Position numbers and translations under genes: made by a program. A stretch of 64,000 bases of DNA from Paratinospora sagittata (Eukaryota > Streptophyta > Magnoliopsida > Ranunculales > Menispermaceae): the NCBI GenBank assembly GCA_035771175.1, contig CM069613.1:469501-533500 (forward strand), given 5' to 3'. Below, piece by piece: positions 27,741 to 38,211 of this stretch. The notes below the pieces were generated by a model that saw only the letters and a program-made list of their open reading frames with translations, did not search any database and was not told the DNA's origin. The first letter of the stretch is position 1. Every line of letters starts with the position of its first letter.

Positions 27741-30568
27741 ATGGGAAGAAGAAAAAGGAAGGCCCAACAAGCTGTGTCTGCTGCTCCTCAAGAAAAACAA
27801 CCACAGCAACAACAACAGTTAGTATTTAATCACACTCAACAGTACCCTTCACCGTTTATCTCGAGTTCTATTAATTTTGTTACTGAAATTTTGTATTGTA
27901 GGTCTAACTGCTATGAGGGAGAACGTCTTGTTCGTTTGCTGAAGTCACTGGAGAGGTATTTGAAAAAAACCTGATGTATAAGCTTGTTTTTTTCCTTTGT
28001 TTTTCGCTACCTATTATTTGATAGTTGCTGTAAACTGTTTTTTTGCCAACGTTTACTCGAGAGGTATTTTAAGAAATTACGATGCATAAGCTTGCTTTTT
28101 TCCTTGGTTTTTCATAACCCGTGATTTGATTGTTGGCATAAAGTGTTTATTTGCTAATATTGTCTGTGCTTAAGTTTACTCAGAGAGATATTTGACGAAA
28201 TTCTGATGCGAAATTCACTTTGTTTTATTATTTTTTCACTACTCGTTATTTTATTGTTGGCATAAACTATTTTATCTAGGCACCTGAGAAGTATTTTAAG
28301 AAATTCTTATGCATAAACTTGCTGTTTTCCTTAGTTTTTGATTACCCAATATTTGAATGTTCGCATAAGCTGTTTCTTGCCAATGTTTGCTGGAGAGGTA
28401 TTTGAAGAAATTACCTGCATATTCCTTGGTTTTTCATTACTCATTATTTGATTAATGGCATAAACTGTTTATTTGCCAATGTTGTCTACACATGATGCTA
28501 TGAGTCTGATTCTGTCTAACAGGGAGATAGAGTTAGCTAAAAGTTCAGAGGGAGTGTTACCTGGAAAAATATGGATAAAGGTAAATTACTTCTTCTGTGT
28601 TGTAGTATGTTCTATAATTTTTGGGGAAGAACTTCTTTGTTTACTATTAGTTTGTGGAAGTATTTCAACTTCTGATGTTTGTGGTCTTGTATAGCAACAA
28701 TTTTCTATTGGGAACAATGACGTGACTCGTACACTGGAGCGGATGAAGCCAAGTGCTGAACTGCCAAGTTCCGATCAAGAGTCTACCTTAGACTCTAGTT
28801 GTTGCAAAGATTCTTCAGTCCGTCTTCAGGTTAGTTAACTGTTCTGTTCACTTGGGTTTTCATCAAGTGGCCATTAATCAACTTAAAGCATTTTTTTGTT
28901 TCCAATTTCAAGGATTAAATTTTACATTCTATTCCAATATATGGTGTTCGTTCTCTTATTTTCTTATAAACAATAGGTTCTCATTAAGATTAAGTACAAG
29001 AGAAATGTGAACATTAGAATTAGCACATTCGAAAGAGAGGAAAAAAGCCCTTATTGGAAGTAAAATGAGAGATAATCGATTAATTTGGTTGTAAAACACA
29101 CAAGGAGGACCATTAGATATATTAGTTAAGAGAAAAACATATTGACGACTAAGGGTACAATAGAGGAAGACCAAAGGTGGTTTGGACACATACATTGAAG
29201 ACTATTAGATGTGTCAATTAGGAAAAACGACTTATCAACAATTCATGGTGATGATAAAGGCCGAGGAAGACCTAAAATAATATGGATGGAGATGACTAAG
29301 AAAGATATAATTACTTGTAATATAGTTGTCAAGTGTTGACTTAGTCCTTGATTAAGTAGAGTATAGAAAGTGAATTTATAGCTAACCTCATGTAGTTGGC
29401 AAGAGGCTTTGTTGAGTTGTAAAGGAATAGGAAGACTTAGAACTACGTGGGTAGAAATAAGTTAAAAAGTAGACTTGAACTATTGATAGAATGGGCTATT
29501 AAAATGGATTCACGTGGACAAACCCATTGGAGTATAAGGTCCCATAAATAAGTTAGTTTAATTTTCTTCCTTTCTTTTATTTTTATTTTATATTTTATAA
29601 GTATTTTTAAATATACTCTGTTCTTCAACCATACTTCTTAAACATATTGATATCAAAATCTTCAATAGGGGCAAAAGAATGTGATTGTGAAAGTTTTGAC
29701 CATACTTGATGTTCTTCTTTGGCAATATTATATTTAGGACACTTTTTGCATAATAGTATAATATTTTAGGATATAAATAATATCGAATGCCGACTTAGCC
29801 TCAATAGAATGGAATGGAGTAAGCAGATTTATGTAACCAACCCCATGTAGTTGGGCTGATTTAAGACAAATAGGTAGCTGAATATAGGTAAGCGATTTTT
29901 CAATAAATCATGATTACCGCCTCCCAAACACTAGTAACTGAAGATAGGTACCTATATCTAGATATTAAGAAGCTTCAAACCAATAAACTTCATAAAAACC
30001 TTCCTGTCAGTCTGTCACAGAAGAGGCAATTTCTAAGCTCTCATTGAATGCTAGTAGAAACAGCACAGCCCTAGCATGTCTGGACATTTTCTAAAGAAAA
30101 ATATGATCTTAATATCATTATACTACATTTCTTGTCAACGCATGTTCTGTGCATGAAAATTCCCTTTTACAGAAACAAATTACCATTTGATAATCAAGAG
30201 ATATATGTTTTGATCACATATGCTGCTATTGATGTAGGCTGTGCTTTTAGCTTCTGATTGCAATCCAAGATGGCTAACAAAGCATATTTTAAGCTTGGCC
30301 TCATCAAGGAGGGTACCATTGATCTTTGTGAAAGATAAGAAAGCCGGTTCCTTGAGATTAGGTGAAGTAGTGAAACTAAAGACTGCCATAGCTATCGGAG
30401 TAAAAGTAAGGATATCATCATCTCCTGTCAGATTAAAATCCATATTTACTCTCACTTATGTTATTTTTCTTCAACAAAACTGTCTCATTTTGCCAGGCCA
30501 AAGGAAGTGGAATCAATAAACTAATTGAAGAAATTCTTCATGAAAGAGGACTTGGTGATGGCTCTTGA
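27741..30568 (+). CDS. L7Ae/L30e-domain protein, RNase P p38-related (6 exons)
   Basis: Exons: 27741-27817, 27902-27955, 28523-28580, 28695-28829, 30238-30405, 30497-30568; 187 residues. Phase is kept at every GT-AG junction. The N-terminus is basic and Gln-rich (MGRRKRKAQQ, then a Q run). The C-terminal two fifths form an L7Ae/Gadd45-type RNA-binding fold (LLASDCNPRWLTKHILSLA, then PLIFVKDKKAGSLRLGEVV, then KTAIAIGVKAKGSGINKLIE). The family binds kink-turn-like RNA. The plant proteins of this layout are annotated as related to RNase P/MRP subunit p38, a tRNA 5'-processing factor, and a nuclear location is expected. Identity beyond the domain is inferred. Intron 2 is built of tandem copies of the donor region, and intron 4 carries LINE relics; both are described separately. 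Confidence 0.85.
27945..28490 (+). repeat. five tandem copies of the exon 2 / intron 2 junction region
   Basis: Units of about 105-125 bp begin near 27945, 28055, 28180, 28285 and 28390. Each opens with a form of gagaggtattt, the exact exon end plus splice donor, and continues with cttgttttttcctt, tttttcattacc, tatttgatt and ggcataaactgttt. The first unit overlaps the real exon 2 boundary. The units are diverged from each other by perhaps a quarter of positions, so the expansion is not recent. Donor dinucleotides survive in units 1, 2, 4 and 5, and are lost in unit 3 (gagagatattt). Confidence 0.85.
29040..29880 (+). mobile_element. RTE-type LINE 3'-end relics in intron 4
   Basis: Two decayed pieces show the typical end of plant RTE elements. 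At about 29160-29310 there is aggaagacc...tggtttggacacata and gaggaagacctaaaataa, corresponding to the GRGRPKxxW region. At 29500-29525 and 29800-29870 there are versions of tggaat-gag...attcacgtggacaaaccc and aaccccatgtagttggg, the conserved RTE C-terminal segment and 3' end. There are many stops and the boundaries are approximate. Confidence 0.6.
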
Positions 30569-31486
30569 TTTTGTGATGGTGGCCCAGATGTTTATGTGAT
30601 TGAAGAATACTACATTTTTACTGGCAGCTTGAAGTGGGAATCAACAATATATGTAGTACCATGTATGGAGCCTTGGTGGCTCCTCCGCCACTTTAATATT
30701 TTTTTTAGAGGAAACAATATATGTACTATATTCACATGGTAATAAAAAGAACAGTGACAGATTATAAGCACAAGGAGTACTTTATAATGCTAACTTACCC
30801 AAACCCAACACTAGATGAACTCCTAGACAAAGAAACATGTTCAAGACTTGGCCCCCCACAACCATACACATTTAGATCCCAGAAGGTAAAAATGCCGAAC
30901 CACCATTTATAAGCATTAGAGTAGGACAAAGTAACCAAAATAACCATGATCTATGCCCCTGATACAAATTGCTGGACCAATTCAAACACCAACTAGAAAC
31001 TGAGAAACCATTCACCCTAAGGACTGGCAAAAGCTCAAGTGCTCGCTGGTAATTTTATTTCCTCCCACAGAAAGGCAACGTCCTATGCAGCTTTGTTGAG
31101 AATTTTTCAATTATGCTCAAGCCTAAGGACCAAAATGTCACATGTGACATAATTAAACCAACATTCCAATTTAGGATGTGGCTGAGAAATAGACCATCAG
31201 CGCAGTTAAGAGGAGGATGAGAAGTTTGTTGCCTGAAAAAATAAACCAATTGTGCCAAATTCTTCTAGCATAGGGTAGACAAAGAAAATGTGTTCCATTG
31301 ACTCACCATCCTGCACGCAAAATGGGCAACAATGTGGAGAGTTACATATAGAAGGGGCTCGCCTCTGCAATACATCATATATGTCAATCTTATTACGAGC
31401 TATAAGCCAACCAAACACCTTCACTTTGGAAGGAAATTGTGCATTCCAAATAAAATTTGAGAAGGGGGAAAATTGGGGAAGATAGG

Positions 31487-31701
31487 TGTAGATTAAAGTC
31501 ATGTACTTAGTCATAGGCTGTTAGGTTGTTACCTTATACTTAGGAACACATGTTAGATAGGTTGTTATTTTAGATCCTATTTTCTAGTTAGATCCTATTT
31601 TCTAGCCTTTGTATCTATCTGTTCAGATAGCTTTTGTAACTCTATTTAAAAATCTTTCTGCTGATTAATGAATCAAGCCATTTTTATTCTCTAAAACTAC
31701 A
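31487..31701 (+). repeat. copia 5' LTR
   Basis: This 215-bp LTR contains a direct repeat of tagatcctattttcta and the promoter-like and leader sequence leading to the PBS. It differs from the 3' LTR at two positions: a C/T near 31518 and an A/G in the run atttaaaaatc. Confidence 0.95.
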
Positions 31702-31713
31702 TGGTATCAGAGC
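31702..31713 (+). promoter_or_regulatory. copia primer-binding site
   Basis: The sequence tggtatcagagc begins directly after the 5' LTR and is the exact complement of the 3' end of plant initiator-methionine tRNA, the usual primer for copia elements. Confidence 0.92.
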
Positions 31714-31748
31714 TAAAATTCTCTTAGAAATCCTAGTTTTTTTTTCCT

Positions 31749-32675
31749 ATGGCTAACGAGCCAAACTTTGGAGCCATCTCTACCCTTCGCTCCACTCCTG
31801 CACCTACCAGTGAGTCTGTTCATTCGTCTATGCAAGTCACTGTGCATAGATTGAATGGTCAGAATTACCTTGAATGGTCCCAGTCTGTGAAGCTTGCCAT
31901 TGATGGTAGGGAAAAATTGGGCTATTTAACAGGAGAAACCAAGGAGCCGGAGGCAGCAGATTCTGGCTACAGATTATGGCGTTCAGAGAACTCCCTAGTT
32001 ACGACATGGCTACTCAATTCCATGGATGCCTCAATTGCAAAGCCTCATCTATTTATGAAATCTGCTAAGGAGGTATGGGACTCTGTTCGTGAAACTTACT
32101 CTGACTTGGAGAATTCTTCACAGATCTTCGAGTTGAAGACTCGACTATGGCAATCCAAGCAAGGGAATCGTGATGTCACAAGCTACTATAATGAGATGGT
32201 GGCGTGGTGGCAAGAACTGGATCAATGTCATGATCATGTGTGGGAGAGCCAAGCTGATTTTCTCCGACAGAAGAAGCGTGAAGAGAACGATCGCGTCTTC
32301 ATGCTGCTTGTCGGGATTCAGCGCAACCTGGATGATGTCAAGGGAAGAATTCTCGGCCGCCGTCCTCTTCCTTCCATTCGAGAGGTGTTTTCTGAGATTC
32401 GTTTGGAGGAGAGTCGCAGGAAGATTATGTACAATAATGACCCTTCTACAACAGATTCCAGCTCCGATACGTCTGCATTGTTTGTCAAAGGGGCTGAGTC
32501 CGGTGGTGACAAGAAAAAGAAGCCTTGGTGTGACTTCTGCAAAATATTCTGGCATACTCGTGAGACTTGCTGGAAAATACATGGGAAACCACCTGGTGGG
32601 AAGTCGCCTCGTCCTGAGCGAGCTCTTCAAACTGTGGCTGAACTTCCTCAAGAGCATCACATCAACTCCGGGTAG
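31749..32675 (+). pseudogene. copia gag region, ended by a premature TAG
   Basis: It starts MANEPNFGAIS and runs 308 codons. It contains the copia gag fold (HRLNGQNYLEWSQSVKLAI, LGYLTGETKEP, VTSYYNEMVAWWQELD) and a nucleocapsid-type zinc knuckle, C-x2-C-x4-H-x4-C, at WCDFCKIFWHTRETC. The frame continues unchanged past the TAG at 32673-32675 into SPFTKEQIEQLL and the protease region. The stop is therefore a point lesion, or just possibly a readthrough stop, in what is normally one gag-pol frame. Confidence 0.85.
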
Positions 32676-32705
32676 TCTCCATTCACGAAGGAACAAATAG
32701 AGCAA

Positions 32706-35700
32706 TTGTTGAATCTATTACAGTCCTCTCAGGATAAACCTTCCTGTTCCTTTGTCCAAAATGGTAATCCTAAGTCCGTGTCATCCTTTGTTTGTTCCCA
32801 ACCTAAGACCACCTGGATTATTGATTCAGGGGCCTCCGACCACATGACTAGTTGTTCCAGTTTTTTCTTCTCATATGAACCTTGTGCAGGAAATCGCAAA
32901 GTTAGAATAGCAGATGGTTCTTTTTCTACTATTGCTGGTATAGGTGATATAAAACTTTCTGATGTGCTGACCTTGTCTAATGTCCTACATGTGCCTAAAT
33001 TATCTTGTAATCTTATCTCTATCAGTAAACTAACATCAACTCTTAATTGTTCTGCCACTTTTCTCTCCTCCTACTGTGAATTTCAGGATCTGGCCTCGGG
33101 GACGATGATTGGCGGTGCTAGGGAGTGTGATGGCCTTTACTTTCTAAATGAGGGAACGTACTTGAATAAAGAGGTTCGACAGAATACTTGCCTGAAAATT
33201 GCTTCTGATTTCAGTAACGATGAGATTTATTTATGGCATTTTAAACTAGGTCATGCAAATTTTCATTATTTAAAACAATTGTTTCCTGTTTTATTTCGCA
33301 ATAAAAATCCATCTTCTTTTCAGTGTGAAATCTATGTGTTATCCAAGCATCATCATAGTACATATCCTCCACGTGATTATACACCTTCAAAACCTTTTGC
33401 ACTAGTACACAGTGACCTTTGGGGTCCTTCAAGAGTGTCTACTTGTCATGAAAAACGTTGGTTTATTACTCTAATCGATGATCACACTAGAGTTAGTTGG
33501 GTTTATTTACTCAACGAAAAGTCTGAAGTGGAAACTGTTTTCAAAAAATTTATCATATGGTTCAAAATCAATTTCACAAGAGTATACAGATTCTAAAAAG
33601 TGATAATGGTCGTGAATACTTTTCTCAAGTCTTAGGAAGATTTTTTGATGAAAAATGAATTGTTCAACAGAGTTCTTGTAGCGACGCTCCTCAACAGAAC
33701 GACAGTGCCGAGAGGAAGAACAGACACCTTCTTGAGATAAGTCGTGCTTTACTTTTCTCTAATAAGGGTCCTAAATATCTGTGGGGATAGGCTATTTTGC
33801 ATGCCACTTATCTGATGAATAGATTGCCATCTAAAATCTTAAAGTTTCAAACACCAATCACTTGTCTTCAAAATCTATTTCCACAATCTCGGTTGTTTAA
33901 TAGTATGTCCTTGAAAATATTCGAATGCACTGTATTTATTAGGAATCCTATTAGGAATGCTAGTAAACTTGACCCCAAAGCCCAAAAATGTGTGTTTGTT
34001 GGGATTGCTCTCAATCAAAAAGGGTATAAGTGTTTTGACCCGGTTTTTAAAAAAATGTTTGTCACAATGGATGTTAAATTCTTTGAAAATATTCCTTTTT
34101 TTAATCCTCATCTTCAGGGGGAGAACTCAGTTAAAGATTCGAATTTGGCAAATCTAGGAATATCAAATAATAGGTTTAATCCTCATCACAATCTCAGGAA
34201 CATTGCGAATAACAAAAACTGTGATCTCTTATTAGATCTAGATTTAGATTTTCTAGGATCTGATTCTAATAGAGGAAACGAAAAGATAAGGCAAGTTGAA
34301 GAGATAAATGTGAGAGAAAATCTAGAGTTAGTTAACCAAAGTGACACTTCCTTAAGTCTAGGAAATTTGGATATTCCTGACCTTGAAAAAACTCCACATG
34401 AACGTATTGAATCTCAACGGCCACTGGAAAAAGAATGCAACAATCAGAATAGAAAACAATTTGGGCAAATATATGGAAAGAAGTTCACTCATCGACGAAT
34501 TGAAGCCACTGCACCCTTGCCTCGTCAAGAATCTAAACCAAGGCTGGAAAATGAAATTGGTAAGTCTTCTGACCCTTCTAATCCTGAGTTTGATCTGCCA
34601 ATAGCCCTTAGAAAAGAAAAAAGGTCGTGTGTCAAATATCCTGTGTCTCAGTTTGTATCTAACTCAAAACTCTCATCTTTGTTTGCTACTTTTACAACAA
34701 ATGTCTCGAATGTTCAGATTCCAAATAACATACAGGAGGCTCTAAATGTTCCAGAGTGGAGAAAGGTTGTTCTTGAGGAGATGAGTGCTCTTGAGAGAAA
34801 TCAGACATGGAAACTTGAAGAGCTTCCAAAGGACACTCCCACAGTTGGCTGCAAATGGGTTTGCACACCAAAGTTCAACGTCGACGGAACACTTGAGAGA
34901 CACAAAGCTCGACTGGTTGCCAAGGGGTTTACACAAACCTATGCCATTGACTACACCGAGACTTTTGCTCCGGTAGCCAAACTTAACACCGTTCGAATTT
35001 TGTTGTCTATTGCAGCGAATTTAGACTGGCTTTTACGACAGTTCGACGTGAAAAACGCATTTTTGAACGGCAGATTGGAGGAAGAAGTCTACATGCTTCC
35101 ACCGCCAGGTTTTGAACACAAGTTCGGAGCCAAAGTGTGCAGATTGGAGAAGGCGTTGTACAGACTCAAACAGTCACCGCGCGCGTGGTTTGAAAGGTTC
35201 ACACAAGTGGTGAAGAAACAGGGCTATTCTCAAGCACAATCAGACCATACTTTGTTCACTCGCTACTCCAGCGGTGGAAAGATTGCAGTCCTGATCGTCT
35301 ACGTCGATGATATACTTCTCACCGGAAATGACCAAGAAGAATTGGAAGCAATGAAGAACAAACTCTCCAAATAGTTTGAGATCAAAGATCTATGAGAGAT
35401 GAAGTATTTTTTGGCTATGGAGGTTGCACGGTCTAAACAGGGAATTATTGTTTCTCAACGGAAGTACATTATGGATCTCTTGAAGGACTCGGGAATGAGT
35501 GGTTGTCGTCCTATAGATACTCCTATCGATCCGAACAAAAAGCTTGGTAATGTAAACCAAGGAAACCCGGTGGATATTCAGCAATACCAGCTGCTTGTTG
35601 GGAGACTCATTTACCTCTCCCACACAAGGCCTGATATTGCATTCGCTGTGAGCATGGTGAGTCAGTTCATGCATCGCCCTTATGAAGAACACCTTGAGGC

Positions 35701-36163
35701 TGCCTATCGGATTCTGAGGTATTTGAATAGCAGTCCTGGTAAAGGTCTTCTTTTCAAAAAAGGAGATAATAGGAGCATTGAAGCCTTCACGGACGCAGAT
35801 TGGGCTAGTTCCATCACGGACAGAAAGTCGACTTCGGGATATTGCACCTACGTATGGGGAAACTTAGTAACCTGGAGGAGTAAAAAACAGAGTGTGGTTG
35901 CTCGGAGCAGCGCAGAAGCTGAGTACAGGGCGATGGATAATGGAGTCTGCGAGATTCTATGGATAAAACGAGTTCTTAAGGAGCTGAAACTGGAAGCCAA
36001 TCTACCTATTAACCTATTTTGCGACAACAAGGCTGCAATAAGCATTGCACACAACCCCGTACAACACGACAGGACCAAGCATATAGAGGTTGATCGACAC
36101 TTCATAAAGGAGAATTTGGAAGCAGGAGTCATCTGCATTCCTTTCTTGAAGTCCGAGGATTAG
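32706..36163 (+). pseudogene. copia pol: protease, integrase, reverse transcriptase, RNase H (broken)
   Basis: Protease motif TWIIDSGASDHMT lies at about 32808, a gag-pre-integrase region (LWHFKLGHANF) at about 33233, and the integrase start HSDLWGP at about 33409. A frameshift near 33550 is followed by stops at 33656 and 33788. The reverse transcriptase (EEMSALERNQTWKLEELP, QFDVKNAFLNG, IVYVDDILLTGND) fills 34730-35370. Stops at 35372 and 35393 precede the RNase H part (DADWASS, TSGYCTYVWG, AEAEYRAM), and another stop is at 36161. The catalytic YVDD and RNase H residues are still present. It cannot make a full polyprotein. Confidence 0.92.
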
Positions 36164-36254
36164 ACAACAGACATCTTAACGAAGGGTTTATTCAAACCGA
36201 CATTTGATTTTCTTGTAAACAAGTTGGGCATGTATGATATCTATGCACCAACTT

Positions 36255-36263
36255 GAGGGGGAG
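36255..36263 (+). promoter_or_regulatory. copia polypurine tract
   Basis: The purine run gagggggag lies immediately before the 3' LTR and is the expected plus-strand primer site. Confidence 0.85.
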
Positions 36264-36478
36264 TGTAGATTAAAGTCATGTACTTAGTCATAGGTTGTTA
36301 GGTTGTTACCTTATACTTAGGAACACATGTTAGATAGGTTGTTATTTTAGATCCTATTTTCTAGTTAGATCCTATTTTCTAGCCTTTGTATCTATCTGTT
36401 CAGATAGCTTTTGTAACTCTATTTAAAAGTCTTTCTGCTGATTAATGAATCAAGCCATTTTTATTCTCTAAAACTACA
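36264..36478 (+). repeat. copia 3' LTR
   Basis: This 215-bp LTR is identical to the 5' copy except at two positions. It is followed by the duplicated target atagg. Confidence 0.95.
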
Positions 36479-37300
36479 ATAGGCAATCGGTAAGTATGTC
36501 AAAGTATGATTTGTAGGAGAAAAGGCTCGAAGTATTGGGTAACCAAACGAACCTGTCAGGGTTATTGGAGAGTTGTATGGTTTCGAGCCTAAGTAAAAGA
36601 GAACTGATTTCGCTTTGGTCACTTAGTGTAAGAGCCTGAGGAAATGAAAGTTCCATGATGGGGTGGATGATGGAGATGAAATGTTTAAATTCAAAAAGGA
36701 GGCTATAGGACTATTATGTAAGGTCGAAAGATGGAATAGGTTTGGATAGGACGTCACAAAGGTTTAAGTCCACGAACCAAATGTGCCAAAAACGAAAAGT
36801 GTGACCATCACGAACCTTAGGTTTAGGATAACAACAAAAATCGAGAGCCAGAGATGAGATAAACTTCCATGAGCTTTCGAAGATGGATTTGTTTGATCTT
36901 AATGCACCCCTGCCAAGCTGAACCATGTCATGCTTGTTGACCACCACTTCTATAGACTCTCCAAATGCACTTGCCACTCAATGCCAAAATCCTCTCGATG
37001 ATGTTACCAATAATGAGACCTTTTTCCACTGTTTTTTTAATAGTCTTTCAGTTTATCAACTTAGAATGACCCTTGCCCTCAAGCCCTTTCCAAAGAAAGG
37101 ATTTGAACTTTTTCTTAATATTATGGGCCACCCCACTGGGTACTCTAAATATGAATAGCCATATTGACTTTCAAGCCCGAGATCTCACAAAAGCCGTTAT
37201 CTTCCTTCCCATCGAGACAAAAGAGCGTACCATTAGCACATTGCAACAAAAAAACCCTGCACCACAGAAGTCTAACTTGCCTTAGCCATTAACTTACCCA

Positions 37301-38211
37301 GCCTTGCAACAAGTGTAAAAACGGAGAGAGAATAGCTCGCCTTGCCTTAGACCTCATTCCCCTACAAATTTGACCCTTGGCCTACCGTTAACCACCACCT
37401 AGTACAACACTGAACTGAGACACCCAATAATTCATTTTATCTGTCTGTCGCGAATCCAGACTGCTGCAAAGTATTCCAAGCTAAGCAAACTGTATAAATA
37501 CCAAAACTATGCAAAGTGAAAATATAGAGAGCTTTTCTTGTAATGCACCTCCCTTGGTGGGTTTGAGGATGGTTAAATTGCAACATTTAATAATTTCAAA
37601 TGATGTGATTCTCTTGACTTCAACCTCTGCTTTGAGGCTTTCATCTTGACATTTTGATCTCACATGTGCAACTGAAGCTGTTGGAATTGCTTGATGGGTT
37701 TTACAGCTACATTGGACTAGGCAAAATTCTTAATAAAATTACCTTAACTTCTATTTCTATTTCAATGATATGCACAAAACCTGACAAGGAATTATGTACC
37801 TATTTTAAATCTGTATACATAGAGTTCGTATCGAGTGAACACGAAAAGGTATTGCTTCAATTAAGATGGGAACTTACAAATAGTAAACTAACCCATTTCC
37901 TTGCTTTGAAATGCAGGAAATGGCAATTTGATGTGGTAGCCAATTTACAGCTTGAACATAATTAAAATCAAATTAAATCTTCATATAATCTAGATAAGAA
38001 ACGTAGACCTTTACACATGAAGCGAAAATAAGTTTTGTTTTCAGTAACCATTTAAGGTCGAAAGCCTGTAGTCAAAAATTTCATAAATTATCATCCAGAG
38101 TAAAAATCACAACAGAAAATCACAATTGCACTCTTGTATGAGTTGAAACAGAAGAATATATGGGCCATATCAGCTGAATCCAATCAATTCCTCCTTCAAA
38201 GGGGTGTTCAG
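37301..38211. other. intergenic and 3' flank of the prolyl-tRNA synthetase gene
   Basis: No recognisable gene, RNA or mobile element. The part next to 38212 is the 3' untranslated region of the minus-strand gene. Confidence 0.5.

Larger units (their letters stand above)
31487..36478 (+). mobile_element. Ty1/copia retrotransposon with two LTRs and 5-bp duplication
   Basis: A complete structure is present: LTRs of 215 bp at each end starting tgta and ending taca; a duplication atagg at 31482-31486 and 36479-36483; a PBS directly after the 5' LTR; gag, protease, integrase, reverse transcriptase and RNase H in copia order; and a polypurine tract before the 3' LTR. The LTRs differ at only two positions (about 1 %), so the insertion is recent. 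The coding region nevertheless has six nonsense changes and a frameshift. It is inserted in a minus-strand LINE relic. Confidence 0.95.
30697..37300 (-). mobile_element. L1-type LINE relic, minus strand, split by a copia element
   Basis: A 3'-terminal LINE fragment is present on the minus strand in two blocks, 37300-36479 and 31486-30697, separated by the copia insertion. The first block encodes the region before the zinc-binding domain (GHTFRFWHIWFVD, then RFVWLPNTSSLFSYKSYFD). The second encodes the zf-RVT domain (WNAQFPSKVKVFGWLIARNK, then CCPFCVQDGESMEHIFF) and a 3' UTR. A short A tract (T on the + strand, 30697-30705) marks the 3' end, about 130 bp beyond the L7Ae gene stop. Stops and shifts are frequent. 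The 5' limit near 37300 is uncertain. Confidence 0.75.

Noticed and set aside
27408..27822. Short ORFs on both strands around the L7Ae gene leader
   Set aside because: They are biased translations of the pyrimidine-rich 5' leader. The real start at 27741 is set by the downstream exon frame.
32145..32705. ORFs of 176 and 186 codons overlapping the copia gag
   Set aside because: They are shadows in other frames of a recognised gag domain.
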